Shown: positions 47,055 to 60,639, counted from the stretch's first letter. The stretch is 64,000 bases of DNA from Latrodectus hesperus (GCA_037975125.1 CM075857.1:45823672-45887671), one strand, 5' to 3'. Made by a program: numbers and translations. The notes: generated by a model from the sequence alone, not told the origin.

Positions 47055-47480
47055 TCATTCCTCTGATGTTGTTAGTAATAAAGTAAAGGGTCTCTTTAAG
47101 TAATTTCGAACTAGATCACTCTCATATGTCACAATTCGAAATGGTGAAATGTAATCATTTACTGTATCTGTGGATGTACCACAGAGGATTGGCAACAGTC
47201 TATTGTGGAATTCCAGAGGGATATCAATGCACAAATTATAATCCATTATTTTTCTGGGTTCTTTACGAAGTTTTTTTCATTAAGTTCTACAGCTAAAAAT
47301 GGATTCCAAATACTTTCAGACATCTCATATTCATCTCGAGCTCTCGTATCCTCCTTTTTTGTATGGTTTAATTTTGCCTATGAGGACTTTAATCAGACCA
47401 AAACTACCACAAACATCCAAGTCCTTGGTGAGCACAAAATCATATCCACTAACTACGAAGCTGAACAATCAAATTGCTAA
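47055..47480 (-). pseudogene. Decayed coding remnant, unidentified
   Basis: Three consecutive minus-strand pieces in shifting frames look protein-coding: FVVSGYDFVLTKDLDVCGSF with a following GKIKPYKKGGYESSR (about 47450-47330), then DEYEMSESIWNPFLAVELNE (about 47333-47273), then a 63-codon frame from 47246 (DIPLEFHNRLLPILCGTSTD…) to a stop at 47055. Their order and composition suggest one ancestral frame broken by two indels. I do not recognise the protein; it could be a processed pseudogene or an unlisted transposon. Confidence 0.35.
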
Positions 47481-47539
47481 TTTTGTAGCCAGCAGCTCAT
47501 CTATTAATAAAAAATCAATTAAAATGTTTTAATTTATGG

Positions 47540-49430
47540 ATTCACAGGGAAAAAGTATCCATAAAATATTCCCAAACGTCCAATGATATCACTTATCGCA
47601 AAATTATTTATACTAACATTAAACTTATCCACGTATATATGATTATAATGAACGGTCTAACTTATTTAGATCATATATTTTTTTGAATGGTCCAAAGCTG
47701 AACTAGTTTAAATAAAGTTCTATAAACAATGAAAACAATATGAAATTAGTCAAAAATAGAGAGTTTTTTAGATTTGAATCATAATAAATTTCTGTAAGCT
47801 TTTTAATTTTGTATTCAATTTTTTAAATATCTTATATTTATTAATTTATTTCACATAAAACGTGTTTTATCATTAGTAATCTTTTTTATATTAAGGTTTG
47901 GTGTAATTTTGCCTAACAGTATTTATTTTTCTTTTCATGTGTTTTAGGTGAAACTACTCTATTTCATGTAAGAAAAATACAATATGAACACTATTTAATT
48001 AAATACGTAATCTCTTATAACACTTTGAAAAATTTATTTGAAATTTCTTAAATTTTAGTTAATAAGATAATTTAGTCAACAAAGCGAAGAATAAAACTCC
48101 GAAGTGTTATTTTTTTAAACTTTACAACAGCAGGATTTAGTGTGAAAGTAATTTTTCCATCAATGGAGCATCGTAATATACTGCGAGAACCATAAATTTC
48201 CAACACATGCAAAAGCTAAAAAAAATATTCGTTTAAAACTGTGTAGAACAATGCTCTCTTTTTGTAAATCTCTTAATTCCACCCTGTTATTTAAAAATAT
48301 TTTGTTACTACACACCCCGTCTTTGTTCGCTATGCTGGCCATTTTACCTTCAGCACGTAGAAATGTTCTCGTTTTGGTCGATTAAAATGTATACCAAACG
48401 TCATTAAATTCGACAAGGAGCGATAAAATTTTACATCCGTAAGTACTTATCCTTTTTAGAGGAGGTGAATAACCATGTTTAAGCTATTATGTCTTCGAGT
48501 AATTATATCTTTAGAATTTCAAAGTATGAGACATGTTACACATCAAATTGTTGGAACTTGACTTTAAAAGCTTGTTTTATTCTGCGGTTTTAAATCTTTT
48601 GGATGGTGTCTCGTGTTCATCTCTTTTTCTTTCCCCTTTCCGTTGGGTGAAAAAATAATTCCACCTGCCATTTATGTCTCGTGATGTTTAGGTTTGCATT
48701 CAGACGAAACTTCCAGACATTAAAAAATTGTTTTTCTTGAATACAAAATGGCGCCCTGGGAAACAAAATGTCAACTATGCCACTAATAATTTTTACTGGT
48801 TTCTAGTAAGAAACGATTAAGAGAAGAAGATTTATAGAAGTATTTTGAGAGGAATAAAAGGTGTAATAAATTATACATCTTATTTATTAAATAAATTCCA
48901 AAGGATAATTTTGTAGGAATTAAGAAAAAGGCAATTGTTGTTGAATTTGTATTTCACGACTTGAATCAAAAACGACCATTGTCAAATATTATTAAGCAAT
49001 CTGAATGAGTAAATTTATTTCATTCCAAAAATAATTTTGAATAAATATCAAAGCATGTTTTTATGACCTCCAGAATTTTTAAAAAAAGCATTCTCTTAAA
49101 ATAAGTGATTGTTTACATGCAAAACAGATTTATTATAATAAATAATCTTCATTAAAGGAATATTTTGATGTTATGAAAATTATATGATACACAATTGAAT
49201 GAAAGTTTTTGAATATAAATAATACTTTTTCGATTGCATACAATTTTCAGTTTTGAAATAATTCTGTGACTTTATGAAGATTCAAGAAATGCATACTTTT
49301 TATGTGTGATGTGATCAAATAACCATTGTACAATTTTATTGGCAACTACTCATGAGAAAAAGGTAAATTAATTGAAAGAATAAAATTAGCTATTATTGTC
49401 AAAATTTGAGATTGTTCGAATAATTCATTG
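47540..49430. other. Mostly AT-rich DNA with one GC-richer patch
   Basis: A patch at about 48300-48790 is less AT-rich and contains aaaatggcgccc (48747-48758), close to a YY1-type site with an ATG, but the frame from it stops after 12 codons. Nothing supports a gene. Confidence 0.35.
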
Positions 49431-49435
49431 GAATA

Positions 49436-49570
<135 letters not shown>

Positions 49571-49574
49571 TGCT

Positions 49575-51115
49575 GGATATATATATTGTTGGAAACATTG
49601 TCAAATTTTGGTCAACAATTTAAAAAATCAAGTGTTAGTTAAGCTATAACGTAATTATCAATTTCTCATGTGTTTCTAATGCATTGTTACAAATTAAGAA
49701 GATTTTAAGCAAATATCTGGTGTCGTGCATTGACATTAAGGAATTGCCATGTTATGTTGGAAATGAATCGGAAAATTTTTAAAAATAAACTATTAAAAGG
49801 TATTATTATAACAACTTTTTAATATATTTTTGTTTATTCCGCCTAAGTCACTGAAGTCCAATTCAAATAAAAGATTAAAATTTGTAGCAAAAACGACAAA
49901 AAAGATGCTTAGAGGATGAATGATTAGTTTTGATTGCATTACTAAAAGTATTTTCACGTGTTTTGTTTTCTATCATAATATTAGCATATTTTCATGATCG
50001 TTTTCATAATACATTTCTGTTTCCAAAAAATGAAGAAATGCTTTACAGTTGTGCTATTTCTGTTTTCTAATGCATTGTTATTAAATCATTTGGCGGAAAA
50101 CAAAATATTTTAAGTAGTGATTTAGTTTTTTTCATGAAGATAGAATGTTTACAATAAAAGTAGAAAGAAATGTGCTTTGTAAGCTTTTGATATTCTCAGC
50201 TATGCCTCCTTGAGCATGCGGATAGTAAGTAGTTCGTTATCACGAAAAAAATATTCGAAACCTGAATTTTCGAAATTTTTTTACATTGTTAGAAATTTAT
50301 ACTAAAATTAGTTGCTAATCTAAAAAATAAATTACTCTATGTGCGGCATCCATTTGATTAATCTAAAGCTAATATCTGAAACTAATAATAATAAACAAGA
50401 ATGAATCAATGCATTTGTTTTAAATTAATTGGTCGCTAATTTGCTTCGAAGTAATGGAAATTTGTTTAAAATTATATATAAAAAAACTTTTTAGTAGAAA
50501 CAATGTGATATATTATATCCCAATAGAAAATATTATAAGCTCTTTTAAAAAGTGATTTAAAAATGGGAAATTTTTTGTGGTTTATTGTAAAATAGTGAGA
50601 ATCTACTCACTGAGAAGAATATCCTTTTCGCTTATTTAATTAATTAATCTACTGATTGTTCTCTTAAATATTTAGCAGACTACTAAAAATTCAGGCCTTT
50701 TTATCTTTATGTTTCTAAAAAAAACACTTATCTCTGCTAATCTTCATCACAGGATAATGAATGGAATTCTCGGAGGAAGAAATAGCTGATAATTGATAAG
50801 ATCAATTTCTTTCCGCACAATGTGCAATGGCCGGAAGGGTTTGTCGAAGAGATTTATATATTTCTGACCGTGACCTTCTAATCGCCAGAAATAGGCGCTT
50901 TTTCATTGTGTTGTTTCCCTTGAATGAAACAGCAGCTAAGGATGGATAGCATTGGAAAATACGTTGTTGTTTTGTCTGGTAGTTATGAGGTTGCCACCTG
51001 TTTAACGTAATCTCATTTCGGGTGGTTTATTTATCTCTTACACATACTTATAAATATTTATTACAGATATATATAGAATAATATGCATGGTATATAGTAG
51101 AATTTTAAATTTAAA
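49575..51115. other. AT-rich DNA with an unclassified patch
   Basis: The patch at about 50755-51030 (…caatggccggaagggtttgtc…, …tctaatcgccagaaataggcg…) is less AT-rich but has no open frame or bounded ends. The rest is plain. Confidence 0.35.
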
Positions 51116-51120
51116 AGTTC

Positions 51121-51540
51121 GAACTATTTGTTGGGGTTATTTTTTGGGATGACAACCGCAATTTCTATCAACAATTAGAACGATTAAAAAAATTTTTTCT
51201 GTTCAACAGTGAAACATAATTTTCGATAGATTTCTTGTTCTAAAAGAAACAACATAATAAAATACTCTTCGTAAGGAAAACGTTCTAGAAGAAGGCGTTA
51301 ATATTCTTTGCACTATTTGTTGGGATTATTTTCTGGGATGACTAACAGTAATTTCTATCAACAATTGGAATGATAAAGTAAATTCTTTGTGTACAACAGT
51401 GAAATATAATTTTCTGTAGATTTTGTTCTTTTTCTAAAAGAAAAAACATAGAATAATGAATAACATAATGAATGTGCAATAATAACATAATGAAATACGT
51501 ATTGTAAGGAAAATGTTTTAGAAAAACATAAATATTCTTT
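51121..51540 (+). repeat. Diverged tandem duplication, period about 189 bp
   Basis: Unit 1 (51121-51309) and unit 2 (from 51310) share actatttgttggg(g/a)ttatttt, gggatgac, atttctatcaacaatt, aacagtgaaa(c/t)ataatttt, gtaaggaaaa and aatattcttt in the same order. Unit 2 carries an extra AT-rich insert containing aataacataatgaa-like words. The copies are diverged, so the duplication is old. Confidence 0.8.
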
Positions 51541-51549
51541 GAATGAGAT

Positions 51550-52325
51550 AATTATTTTACCAGAATCTTTACAAAATTATAATTCTTAAAATTTACAATG
51601 AAAATGTTTATATATTCTATTCGTCTTTTGCTACTATGTTAAAATCATACTAATTCTACAATCATAATAATTCTGTCGTGATTTAACAGCTTTTAAAGTA
51701 ATTTTAGTTTAAATCAATAAAAAAATATAAGCAAATATAATTACCAAACACTTCAAAAATCCAATAATTTTATTTGGATTCTTGCGGATGATTTTAATGA
51801 GTCGTGATAAACACTTTTTGCATATATAATTGTTCTTTTTACAATTATACTCAAGTCAAAATAAATAGTTAATATCTGAAATTTACTTTGAATTTAAAAG
51901 AAAATTCATTATGAAGAAAAAAATGGCATGGAACAGTTGTACTTCAATTATTAAAAATGATTCACTCCCAAACAATTAAAAAATAATTAATTTTGTCACT
52001 TATCTCATTGAGTTCTAAATATTTTCTCACATATGTCTCTCTTACTTAGATTTTTCATTTAGACTATCCTCCACACATATATACAGTTATTTATTCCGTC
52101 ATCTTTTATTTACACTGAAAAACTTACTGCTCATATGAGAAGTATCTGAAAATGATTGTTAGATGACTTCTTATATGTTATTAATTATGCATCAAACAGA
52201 ACTAAATCGTTCTATCGCATTATGTTTCGAATAGCGTATTAAACATTCACAAATGGCAAATTAATACATGTGATGTGATTTATATCTATGAATAATGAGA
52301 CTTCAACAATATTTCTACCAAGGTC
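51550..52325. other. AT-rich DNA, no gene recognised
   Basis: No named feature. Confidence 0.5.
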
Positions 52326-52331
52326 ACCATT

Positions 52332-52363
52332 GTCCTAAGTACAACTATGGTTGTACTTGGGAC
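52332..52363. repeat. 14-bp inverted repeat (hairpin)
   Basis: gtcctaagtacaac (52332-52345) and gttgtacttgggac (52350-52363) pair over 13 Watson-Crick pairs plus one T-G (wobble) position around the 4-base loop tatg. It is noticeably more GC-rich than its context. No gene adjoins it. Confidence 0.85.
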
Positions 52364-52369
52364 GCTTGG

Positions 52370-54890
52370 TTTTTCTAAAGATTAAATACATTTGATTTTT
52401 CTTATCCAACTATAGACAGTCGTTCTAAGAGAATGCATGTTAAAAGTCTCGTAGGATCCTATATTTTCCCTCTGGTGTAGCATGAATGGTGTCTCTTCAG
52501 GTGTCGATTTGATAATATAACAGTGGTTCAAAATTACGATTGTGCTGAGAGACTTCGATAAACTGAAACAGGCGGCCGGAAATATATAGCAATAATTGGT
52601 CAAAGTGAAACTACAATATTATCAATATTATTCGTTATTGATGAAACTGTTTTTATCTTAACTGATTTTAAGATTTTATCTTAAGCAAACTTTTTAAGCA
52701 GGAAAGTATTTAATTGCCACAAAAAGAAAACTTGACATTTACGTCACCAAGCAGAAAGTGAATGTACCAAGTATCACTTTTCTTAACAAGTTGACCATCC
52801 TCTTACTATCCCTGGATTCCAAAAAATGAAACAAAATTCTCCAGGTATCAGAAACAAATGAATAATGTTTGCAGTGTATGAAAACATCTACGTGTAATGA
52901 AAAGAAAATGTGAAAAAAAATAATAAAAAGATCGTTGAAAAAAGGGATTTAAAGACAATGATTCGATATTCAAATCTAAAATTTGATATTACACTTCAAC
53001 TAAAATTACAATTATTACGATACTTTAAGGTCTTAAATTGAATAGCTGTTAAAAGTAGTTATTTATGAATGAGATGGAATGAGTTTTTTGCTATGGAATA
53101 ATCAAACTACCTTAAAGTACACTATCATATTATTTATATTATATTCTTTATTTTATACTTATTATATTTTAGTTATTTCATAACACTCTTAAAATTATTT
53201 ATCATTAATTAAGACTAACATTTTGAATAAAAAATGATAAAAATCAAAATATAGCTTTATTTTTATCAGCATGAACAATAATCTGAGAAACAAAATGATA
53301 TTTAAATTTCTCTGGATTTATTTCTTCAAATTTTAGTCAACTAATTACATTTAAAAATATGGAGGAAGCATTCTTAAACTGTAAACTATTTATCATCGGT
53401 TTTCATAGTCAATCTCTGAAGATGAAATTGTTAATGCTTAATAATATAAGAGCAATAATGATTTTCTGAAATTCCACAATATATATTCTTATATAAGAGA
53501 CTTCAGTTATTTAATGTCACTTAAAAATGTATTTATAATTTGATTTTTTAGAAACAAATTAAGTTGAATAGCTTCATGTATTCACAATCCAGTATTTTAG
53601 ATAATTAAGATTGCTATGTCGAATAAGGAATTGGAACTGAGAGAATAACTAAGCTATTTAATATTTTAAAAAATGAAAACATTGAAAATATTAAGTTTTC
53701 TATCTTTTACCTATTTCATATGTATATTCCTGTTTGTTGCATATTATGAAGATCATGTACTTTGAATTCTAATTGATATTTTATTCAAATATACTTAATT
53801 TTTTTTTGTCATATTTTGTTATTTGAAAATCTGAACATATTTTTTTTTCTGAATGATGACTATGATCAACTATTTAGGCATTAGTACTTATACTTTATCA
53901 TGTTAATATTTAAAGTGTAAAAAAATATAAAAACACACACACAGCAAGTTTAACAATCTGTCATTAGCAAAATATTTTGAATATGAATTGCAATGATATA
54001 TCATTCAATGCACGTATAGAAGATTCATAACTCCAAAATTTTAAATAAAACCGAATACCTTAGATTTTTTCTTACAAATTTTGAAAAACCTCTGTTAATT
54101 ATAGCATTTATATCTGCGTAAGTGGTCATACGATGAAACATTTTGAAATGATTTTTAATGCCTGTATTTGTGTATCAGAATTAGTAATGTGAAAAATAGT
54201 ACAGTCTATATCATCGACATCTGAGCAAGCAATTCAACCCTTCTAATTTCAGAAACGAAAGTTGATAGAGCATAGACTCTTTAAATTATAGTTATTTAAT
54301 TGGTATTCATTCTGTCAACATGATAATTTTAAACATTCCCAAAAATTTATAATTTCTGAGTAAGAAATAAATATGAATGAAAATAATTTGAATGAAAAAT
54401 GAAAATGATATATTTGACCTTGTTAAAAACTGATGAATTATTTTCATATAAATTTAACCACTATATAAATTGTTTTTTTTTTAATCAAACGGTCTATATA
54501 ACAAATTCTTTTAGATTCATCTGCATTTAATACAAGAATAGCTAAAAACTATGCTTTTTCGAATAGTCGTTCTAAATTAGTTGCTAACTAAATAATTTTC
54601 TATTTAGTTTAACAAAGTTAAGCTCTGCTGAAAATTTTCTTTCTATAAAATTTTAACAATAAGTATTCGGAACTTAATTATTCTAATTTCAAATAAAGGA
54701 AAATTTTTAAAACGTTTTTATAAAAATGTTGATACAAAATCTAAAAATTTAGACTTTATGTAAAAATATAATATGAATCAATTTTAATCATTAATGGGCA
54801 TGGATTATAATATTCAGAAAAGAGAAAATGCTTCGTATTATGAAAGAAGTGTGAAAGCTTGTGACATTTTAAATCAAGAGGGATGATATC
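52370..54890. other. AT-rich DNA, no gene recognised
   Basis: A 73-codon minus-strand frame (52382-52603) and other short frames lack any domain signature. No bounded repeat seen. Confidence 0.5.
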
Positions 54891-54944
54891 ATCTTATATG
54901 ACTTTAAGATAGACATTTACGACGTAAGACAAAAATCGAGTCGA

Positions 54945-55180
54945 GGAAAAGTATTTAAATTTCCAACCTCGCAATGACCTTAAAAAAGATGGCCGCCCGC
55001 AAGCAGACGATTGCGGAAAAGATTCTATTCCACATGCAGAGCTTGCGAACACATGCTCGACAAACGCAAATAAATTGCATTTAACATTCGAAAAGGAACT
55101 TTTCCTGAAAAGGTGACTTTGGGACCGCAGGGCGAGTTTTAACAACTCTTACCTCGTGCGCGAAAGAAACAAATAAAAAC
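54945..55180. other. GC-richer island, possible promoter or first exon
   Basis: The island contains aaaaagatggccgcccgcaag (54984-55004). This combines a strong ATG context (A at -3, G at +4) with a YY1-like core. The frame from the ATG continues for about 33 codons (MAARKQTIAEKILFHMQSLR…) before a stop. An 83-codon frame is open on the minus strand (54894-55145). Neither is recognised. It could be a transcription start region or a repeat fragment. Confidence 0.3.
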
Positions 55181-55189
55181 TCACCATTT

Positions 55190-56080
55190 TCAGTTCAAAG
55201 AGTGAATAATTTTTCTCATTTTGTGCTGTTACCATTCACTAGTTCAGAAAGAATATTTATTTCTGACAGAACTGTTAACGGTTTCTGACCATAAAAGAAA
55301 GAAAGAAAATAATGAAAGGAAAAATATTTTTTTCAACTTGCTCCAGTTTGACGCCGGCGGTTGATTCTTAATGAGAAATAAATGCATCGGTCAAGTTCAA
55401 CTGAAAAAAAGAAAAAAAAAATTGCAATTATTAATAGGTTTGTGAATAAATGCGTATTCTCCCCCTTTCCTCATTACCATCGCTTAAAGCCACTCTTTCT
55501 TCAAAATGACTTCATAAGTTTAAGAATTTATGTACATACTCATTATATAAAATTAAGTTTTTGTTGCAAAATATATTTTGTAACAAAAACTTAATGTTCT
55601 TGAGCAATAAATAACTTAATTTCTTTTTGAGATGCTCTATCAATTTTAAATGTCGAAATAAATAAAATGAATGATATTTGTAAAGGAATTAAATTTAGAA
55701 TCTATTTCTTTCCATACGAAAAAGTATAAAATTATTTAAATGTATAAGTATTATATAACATCTCTAACTGTGTATTGTCATCTACGATTATTTTCCTATT
55801 TAAAATTTTTTTACATATTTTAATTAATTTAGTCATTTGTAATTTATATTTTTGAATTTCATTAAGTTATATGAGATATACAAAAAAAATGGATACAATA
55901 TATCAAAGAAAAATCAAAGAATGCTGATTAAAATTTATAAGAAATTAAGATAAAGTTCTGGAATTTTTTTTAAATACTTACATCCTTCACTTTGTTAACA
56001 AAAATAAATAAATAATAATAATGCTTAATCAAATATTATAGGAAATATAAGTTCGATTTATAGATTCTTCTCTTATCGTA
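55190..56080. other. AT-rich DNA, no gene recognised
   Basis: No named feature. The 70-codon plus-strand frame at 55382 is a composition artefact. Confidence 0.5.
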
Positions 56081-56082
56081 TA

Positions 56083-56807
56083 CAGTAGAACTCAAACTAT
56101 CCGAATTAACTGAGACTAGACACCATTCGGATAATCAAATATTCAAATAATTATATTTTTTTCGAAGAATAGGGTCTTTAATTAATTATTGTGCGTTGAA
56201 AATGGAAGAAAAAACTACATATTTTTAAAGAAAAAGAAATGTATTTTAAACAATTAAATGAAAATTAAATACTTTTATATTTTAAGAAACAGTCAAGTGC
56301 TACTTTCAAGTGCAGTAAATGATAGTCATTGCTTGCTGAACATCTCGGTCAGAGGAAAAGCTGTTCACTGCCGTCATCCATTTTCGGGCAGCCAAGTCGC
56401 CCATCCGCTTGACAATGAGAATTTGCATGTGGTCACACTCGGACTGATGTTCCATCTACTTCAAAGCAGTTTCAAAGCCGGCAAATGTTTCACTTGCTGA
56501 TGGTCTCGTGTCTGCTTCAACTTAAACAGTAAGATTATCTTCTTAATCAGCACTTTAAATAAGTTCACCACAATTTGCAATTTGAAATCTAGATTCTCTC
56601 TCATAATCATTCTTCTACATCTTTAGCAGTGACTTTAGCAGATATCTTTAGCAGTTAGGAATTTAAAAAAAATACTTTCGAATTCTTCAAGTGACATATC
56701 ATTCTGATATTCTACATTCTATTACCTTTTTTTTTCATTTTCTTCTCTTCAGAATAATTTATTTTTCTGGAATTCTAAAAACGATTCGAATAATTGGATT
56801 TCTACGA
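56083..56807 (-). mobile_element. Tigger/pogo-derived deletion element
   Basis: The left end cagtagaactcaaactatcc (with gaatt following) and the complement of the right end (tcgtagaaatccaattattc, from 56807 leftwards) match at roughly two thirds of positions and have the Tigger-type form (…TATCCGAA). Each is preceded by TA (56081-56082 and 56808-56809), the expected 2-bp target. At about 725 bp it is far too short for a full transposon. It keeps only the transposase 3' end, on the minus strand. Confidence 0.75.
56330..56530 (-). pseudogene. Tigger/jerky-type transposase C-terminal remnant
   Basis: The minus-strand frame reads ETRPSASETFAGFETALK, a stop, then MEHQSECDHMQILIVKRMGD and LAARKW. 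This resembles the C-terminal tail of Tigger/Jerky DDE proteins (…ALxWLExQxECDxxQLLxVKRxxDLAAxKR…). The DNA-binding and catalytic domains are gone, and the in-frame stop shows it is dead. The plus-strand 80-codon frame over the same bases is not a gene. Confidence 0.6.
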
Positions 56808-56811
56808 TATT

Positions 56812-59800
56812 CGTAAAAAAAATTTGAGCATCTTTTACCATAATTTTATTTTAAAATTTAAAATAGGGCTTTTACTTTTATATAAAAAAATTCATGATTT
56901 TATTAAGTACCTGACTTTAATAATATAATCAGACTACTGAAATATGTAAAAAGTTTAGATGTAGTTTGTGTTTTTTCTGTAACGGAAACAAGCATTTAAA
57001 AAAAAAGAAAAAATTAAAATATCGCTTTGCTCTTGTTTTGTTATTGAGTGCTATTAACATCAGGGTGAAGAAGAGTTAATACAATTTTAAAGGCTGCACG
57101 TTTTGAAATTAGAAAGGAAAAAGGATTACGCAAAAGTTGAAAAAAATAGATTTTTATAATCATATGGTTATTTAAGGAATTGCAACGCGTATTTCTCACT
57201 CATTAACAGCAAAAGTGATTAAAAAAACATAAATGAGAGAGATATATAACTAAAATTTGACACTTTGTAAAGTCCAAATTGTAAATTTCGAAGCTGTTCA
57301 AGAACTTAAATATAGCGGCACATTAGAAATTTCATTTTACGAATTTACTTCAAACTTAAAAAAGTAACATTTAGAGAGAAATAATGAAAAAAAAAGACAA
57401 AATAGTTTTTTTAATAAGCAATCTTTAATTTATTTTTGTGATAAATTGAAATTGAAGCATTTTTCATTAATTGAGAATGTTGGATTACATAAGCATTTGT
57501 TAGTTACGTGTGGCAACATTTAAAGTAATAATCGAATAGTATTTTTACATTATCATCGTAAGAACAAAATGCTCTAACATGTAAGGACAGAACTTATGTC
57601 CTTATAATGAGAGTAAAATAAGCTTTCATTAAGGGAAAGATTATTCTTAATCAAACTTTATTTTTTAAATATGATTTATTTTTCAAAAATAGAAAAAAAC
57701 AAGTATTTTATCAAGTAAATATTTTAAAACCTTACTGTACTGTACTTACTTTAATAAAATGAAAAATCAATAATTTTTTTAGGTAAAAATGTGTTTTTGT
57801 GATTATAATTTTTTTATATGTAACTTAAAACTTAAGTAAGCAAATGAGATACATGTTTAAAAAAATGGAATTTAGATATAGATTACAATGCGAAATTTAA
57901 GAAATCTAAAAATTATAACTTAGTGGCTTATCTACAGATTGCATGTGTTTATGAGAATTCGCGTTGAATCAAGTGCTACTGTCAATACAATTTTAGATTT
58001 TATTTTTTCCTGAATCGTTGACACAGTGGACGTGTGCTCATACCGTAGTTCCGTACGTTAAAGGGAATTCTAACAATTGTTGGATTTCAGCTCTCTTGTA
58101 TATAGTACTTATTTATTATAATTTTTTTCCTTTAGTTTTAATTTCTTTTCCTGCGAATTTGTGTGGCATGCCGATACGTGCAAAATTTTCAATATTGGGG
58201 TTGGCCGTTATATCAATTTTTCTATATAATATTTACAGTAAAATTTACTATACTATTAAAATTACTTACAAATATAATTCTTCTAAATCATTTAAAGAAA
58301 TTAATATTTTAATTTTGCAATTTGAAAAAAAAAGGTTGAATTTCTTACAAGTTTTCTAGGTTTGTAGTTATTTAATGTAATACATTAGTACGTAATTACG
58401 TTGAATATGAAAACTTAGACATTTGTACAACTACGTATGTATCTTTTAAAAAAAATTGAATTATAACATTTTGTCCTCATGAGTGTCGGAATAAGGCTAT
58501 GAGGTGATGTAAGGTGCTTGGAATTCTAAAATAGGTGGCTGTCAGAAGCACTTGTAAACAAGCGAATAAACCTGGAAAATTTACCAGAATTTACGCTAAA
58601 AAATATTCATGTAGAAAGCAGAAACATAATATTCATCTTCCCCTGCTTAAAGATGAATGATTTTGAGCTTCGATGCTTTTTTTTCACTTTTAAAAGCTGT
58701 GTCTACTACAAATAATTCATACGAAAAAGAATCCATGGTAAATTAATACACAAACTATTTGCAAGTAGCTATATGAGCTACAATTCAATCTATAAGAGAT
58801 CTAATTATATCAAACACAAAGATCTAATAATATTACACATGTTAAAAGAGCCAAAAATCTCTGAAGTTAAATTTAGAAATTTTTTCCCGTTTAAATGAAA
58901 TATGAAAGAGTATGAAAATGCACAAAATGGGGAACACAATAAGTCAATTTTGCAATGAGTTCCAAGAAAATGTGCTGGAAACATGATATATCAAAACTTC
59001 ATACAAATTAATAAATGTATAGTTTTTCTTCGCTATTTTGATGTATTATGTGAATAGCTTAAAAAGAAACAACAATAAAAATTAGAATGAAAAGACTGGA
59101 AACTTTTGTTATTTTTTCAATTATATCGCGTTCATGGAAAGAAAATATAAACGCATATTTCATTGCTATTTATAACCTCATTCTCAGTTGATTAAAAAAA
59201 TGGTGAAACTTAAAAAAAAAAAATTGAAGAATATTGTTTGTAATTTACTGGAAATGAAACTGATTTTTCTTACACTTTAAAGTGAATGGCACAAATAATA
59301 CTGTTTAATACATATACAAAAATAAAAATTTAATAATAAAAATTATTATTTTATATATAAACATATATTGTTGAAATAATCTAAATAACTATAATTACTT
59401 TATTCCATTAATGTTTTTTAAAAAATGAATTGGAAGAAAAAATATGTATAAATATTTTGTGGCATAGTGAAACCATCAAAACTTTGAAATCTTTTCTCAA
59501 TAATCCATTAAAGAACAGACAAAACAGACATTTTATCCCTCTTCATAATCTACAGAAATTCAATTAAAAATGAACTGTGAACAAAATATTTCCCATTACT
59601 TTATAGTTCTAAAAGTAATAGATAGATGGCGCTTATGTACTTATCTAAAATAAAAATGTTTTTCTGATTATATTTCATTAAATATTATTGTTTCTTTGTT
59701 ATATGTAACATAATTATATATATATATATAGTAAGAAAAGTGGAATTATTACCACAACAATTCGGACATCATATGAAATAAATAAGAAAATAATTGAAGA

Positions 59801-60635
59801 TTAAAAAATGAGTCATAAAATACTAAGAATTACTATCTTTTAAAAATATTTAAGTGTTGTTTTTGTTCTTATAAAACAATTATCACACACAAATACAATT
59901 ACTCATTTTCAGAATAAATTTTAAATAAAATCTAATCTGATCAAATAAATTCTTATTAAAGTATAAAACATAGTAATAATAATATAGTGTTACTAATAAT
60001 TTTAATTAAAGATTGGTAGTTTGCTATATCTTAAATATATATTGCAGTTGTAATTAATTACAGTTATTAAACATGCATAATTTTTTCAAGAAATTTCAGG
60101 CCAAAAAGGAAAATAATTCAAGATTCTCGTATTTTATGAATCATGTGTGTAAACAGACAGAGCTGTATGCCTAAAAAATTAATAACAAAAATATAATATG
60201 GTTATTATTATTTTTTCAAATGGGTTACTTTTCTGTAATAATTAGCTCAAGCTTGTAAGAATTTGTTTTTATGATTTTACCATTTCTTTCACTAAGCCTT
60301 GTTTTCTTGGTTTGAGTTGGTTACATTCAAGTAACACGTGATTGTTATTTTCATATTTTATAGAGTTATTATTAAAAATTGAATAAATTGTGAAAAATGT
60401 GTAACCACAAAAGTGCACTATACAATTCTCAATTAATTTTTTGTTTATTAAAGAAAATTACTATAAAAAATAATTACAGTTGAAGAAGAGAAACATAAAA
60501 CAATAAAATTTTTTTCATGATCAAATTTTTAGATCTTGAATTTAATCACCAAAACTCATGATTTTTCAATAATAAAAAATTATTACAAAGGCAAAATATT
60601 CTCCATATTAAGTTCTACATTCTATTACCCAAATA
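56812..60635. other. Long AT-rich stretch without a gene
   Basis: The 113-codon plus-strand frame at 58018-58359 begins in a less AT-rich patch (gtggacgtgtgctcataccg) and continues as isoleucine/phenylalanine-rich sequence; I do not believe it. tagatggcgctt at 59632-59643 resembles a short insect-type CTCF core. A TA run occurs at about 59713-59731. Confidence 0.45.
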
Positions 60636-60639
60636 TGGC

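Noticed and set aside
58018..58359. 113-codon plus-strand frame, the longest in the last 16 kb
   Set aside because: After about 30 codons it becomes I/F/K/N-rich in the manner of random AT-rich DNA; no domain or splice structure is recognisable.
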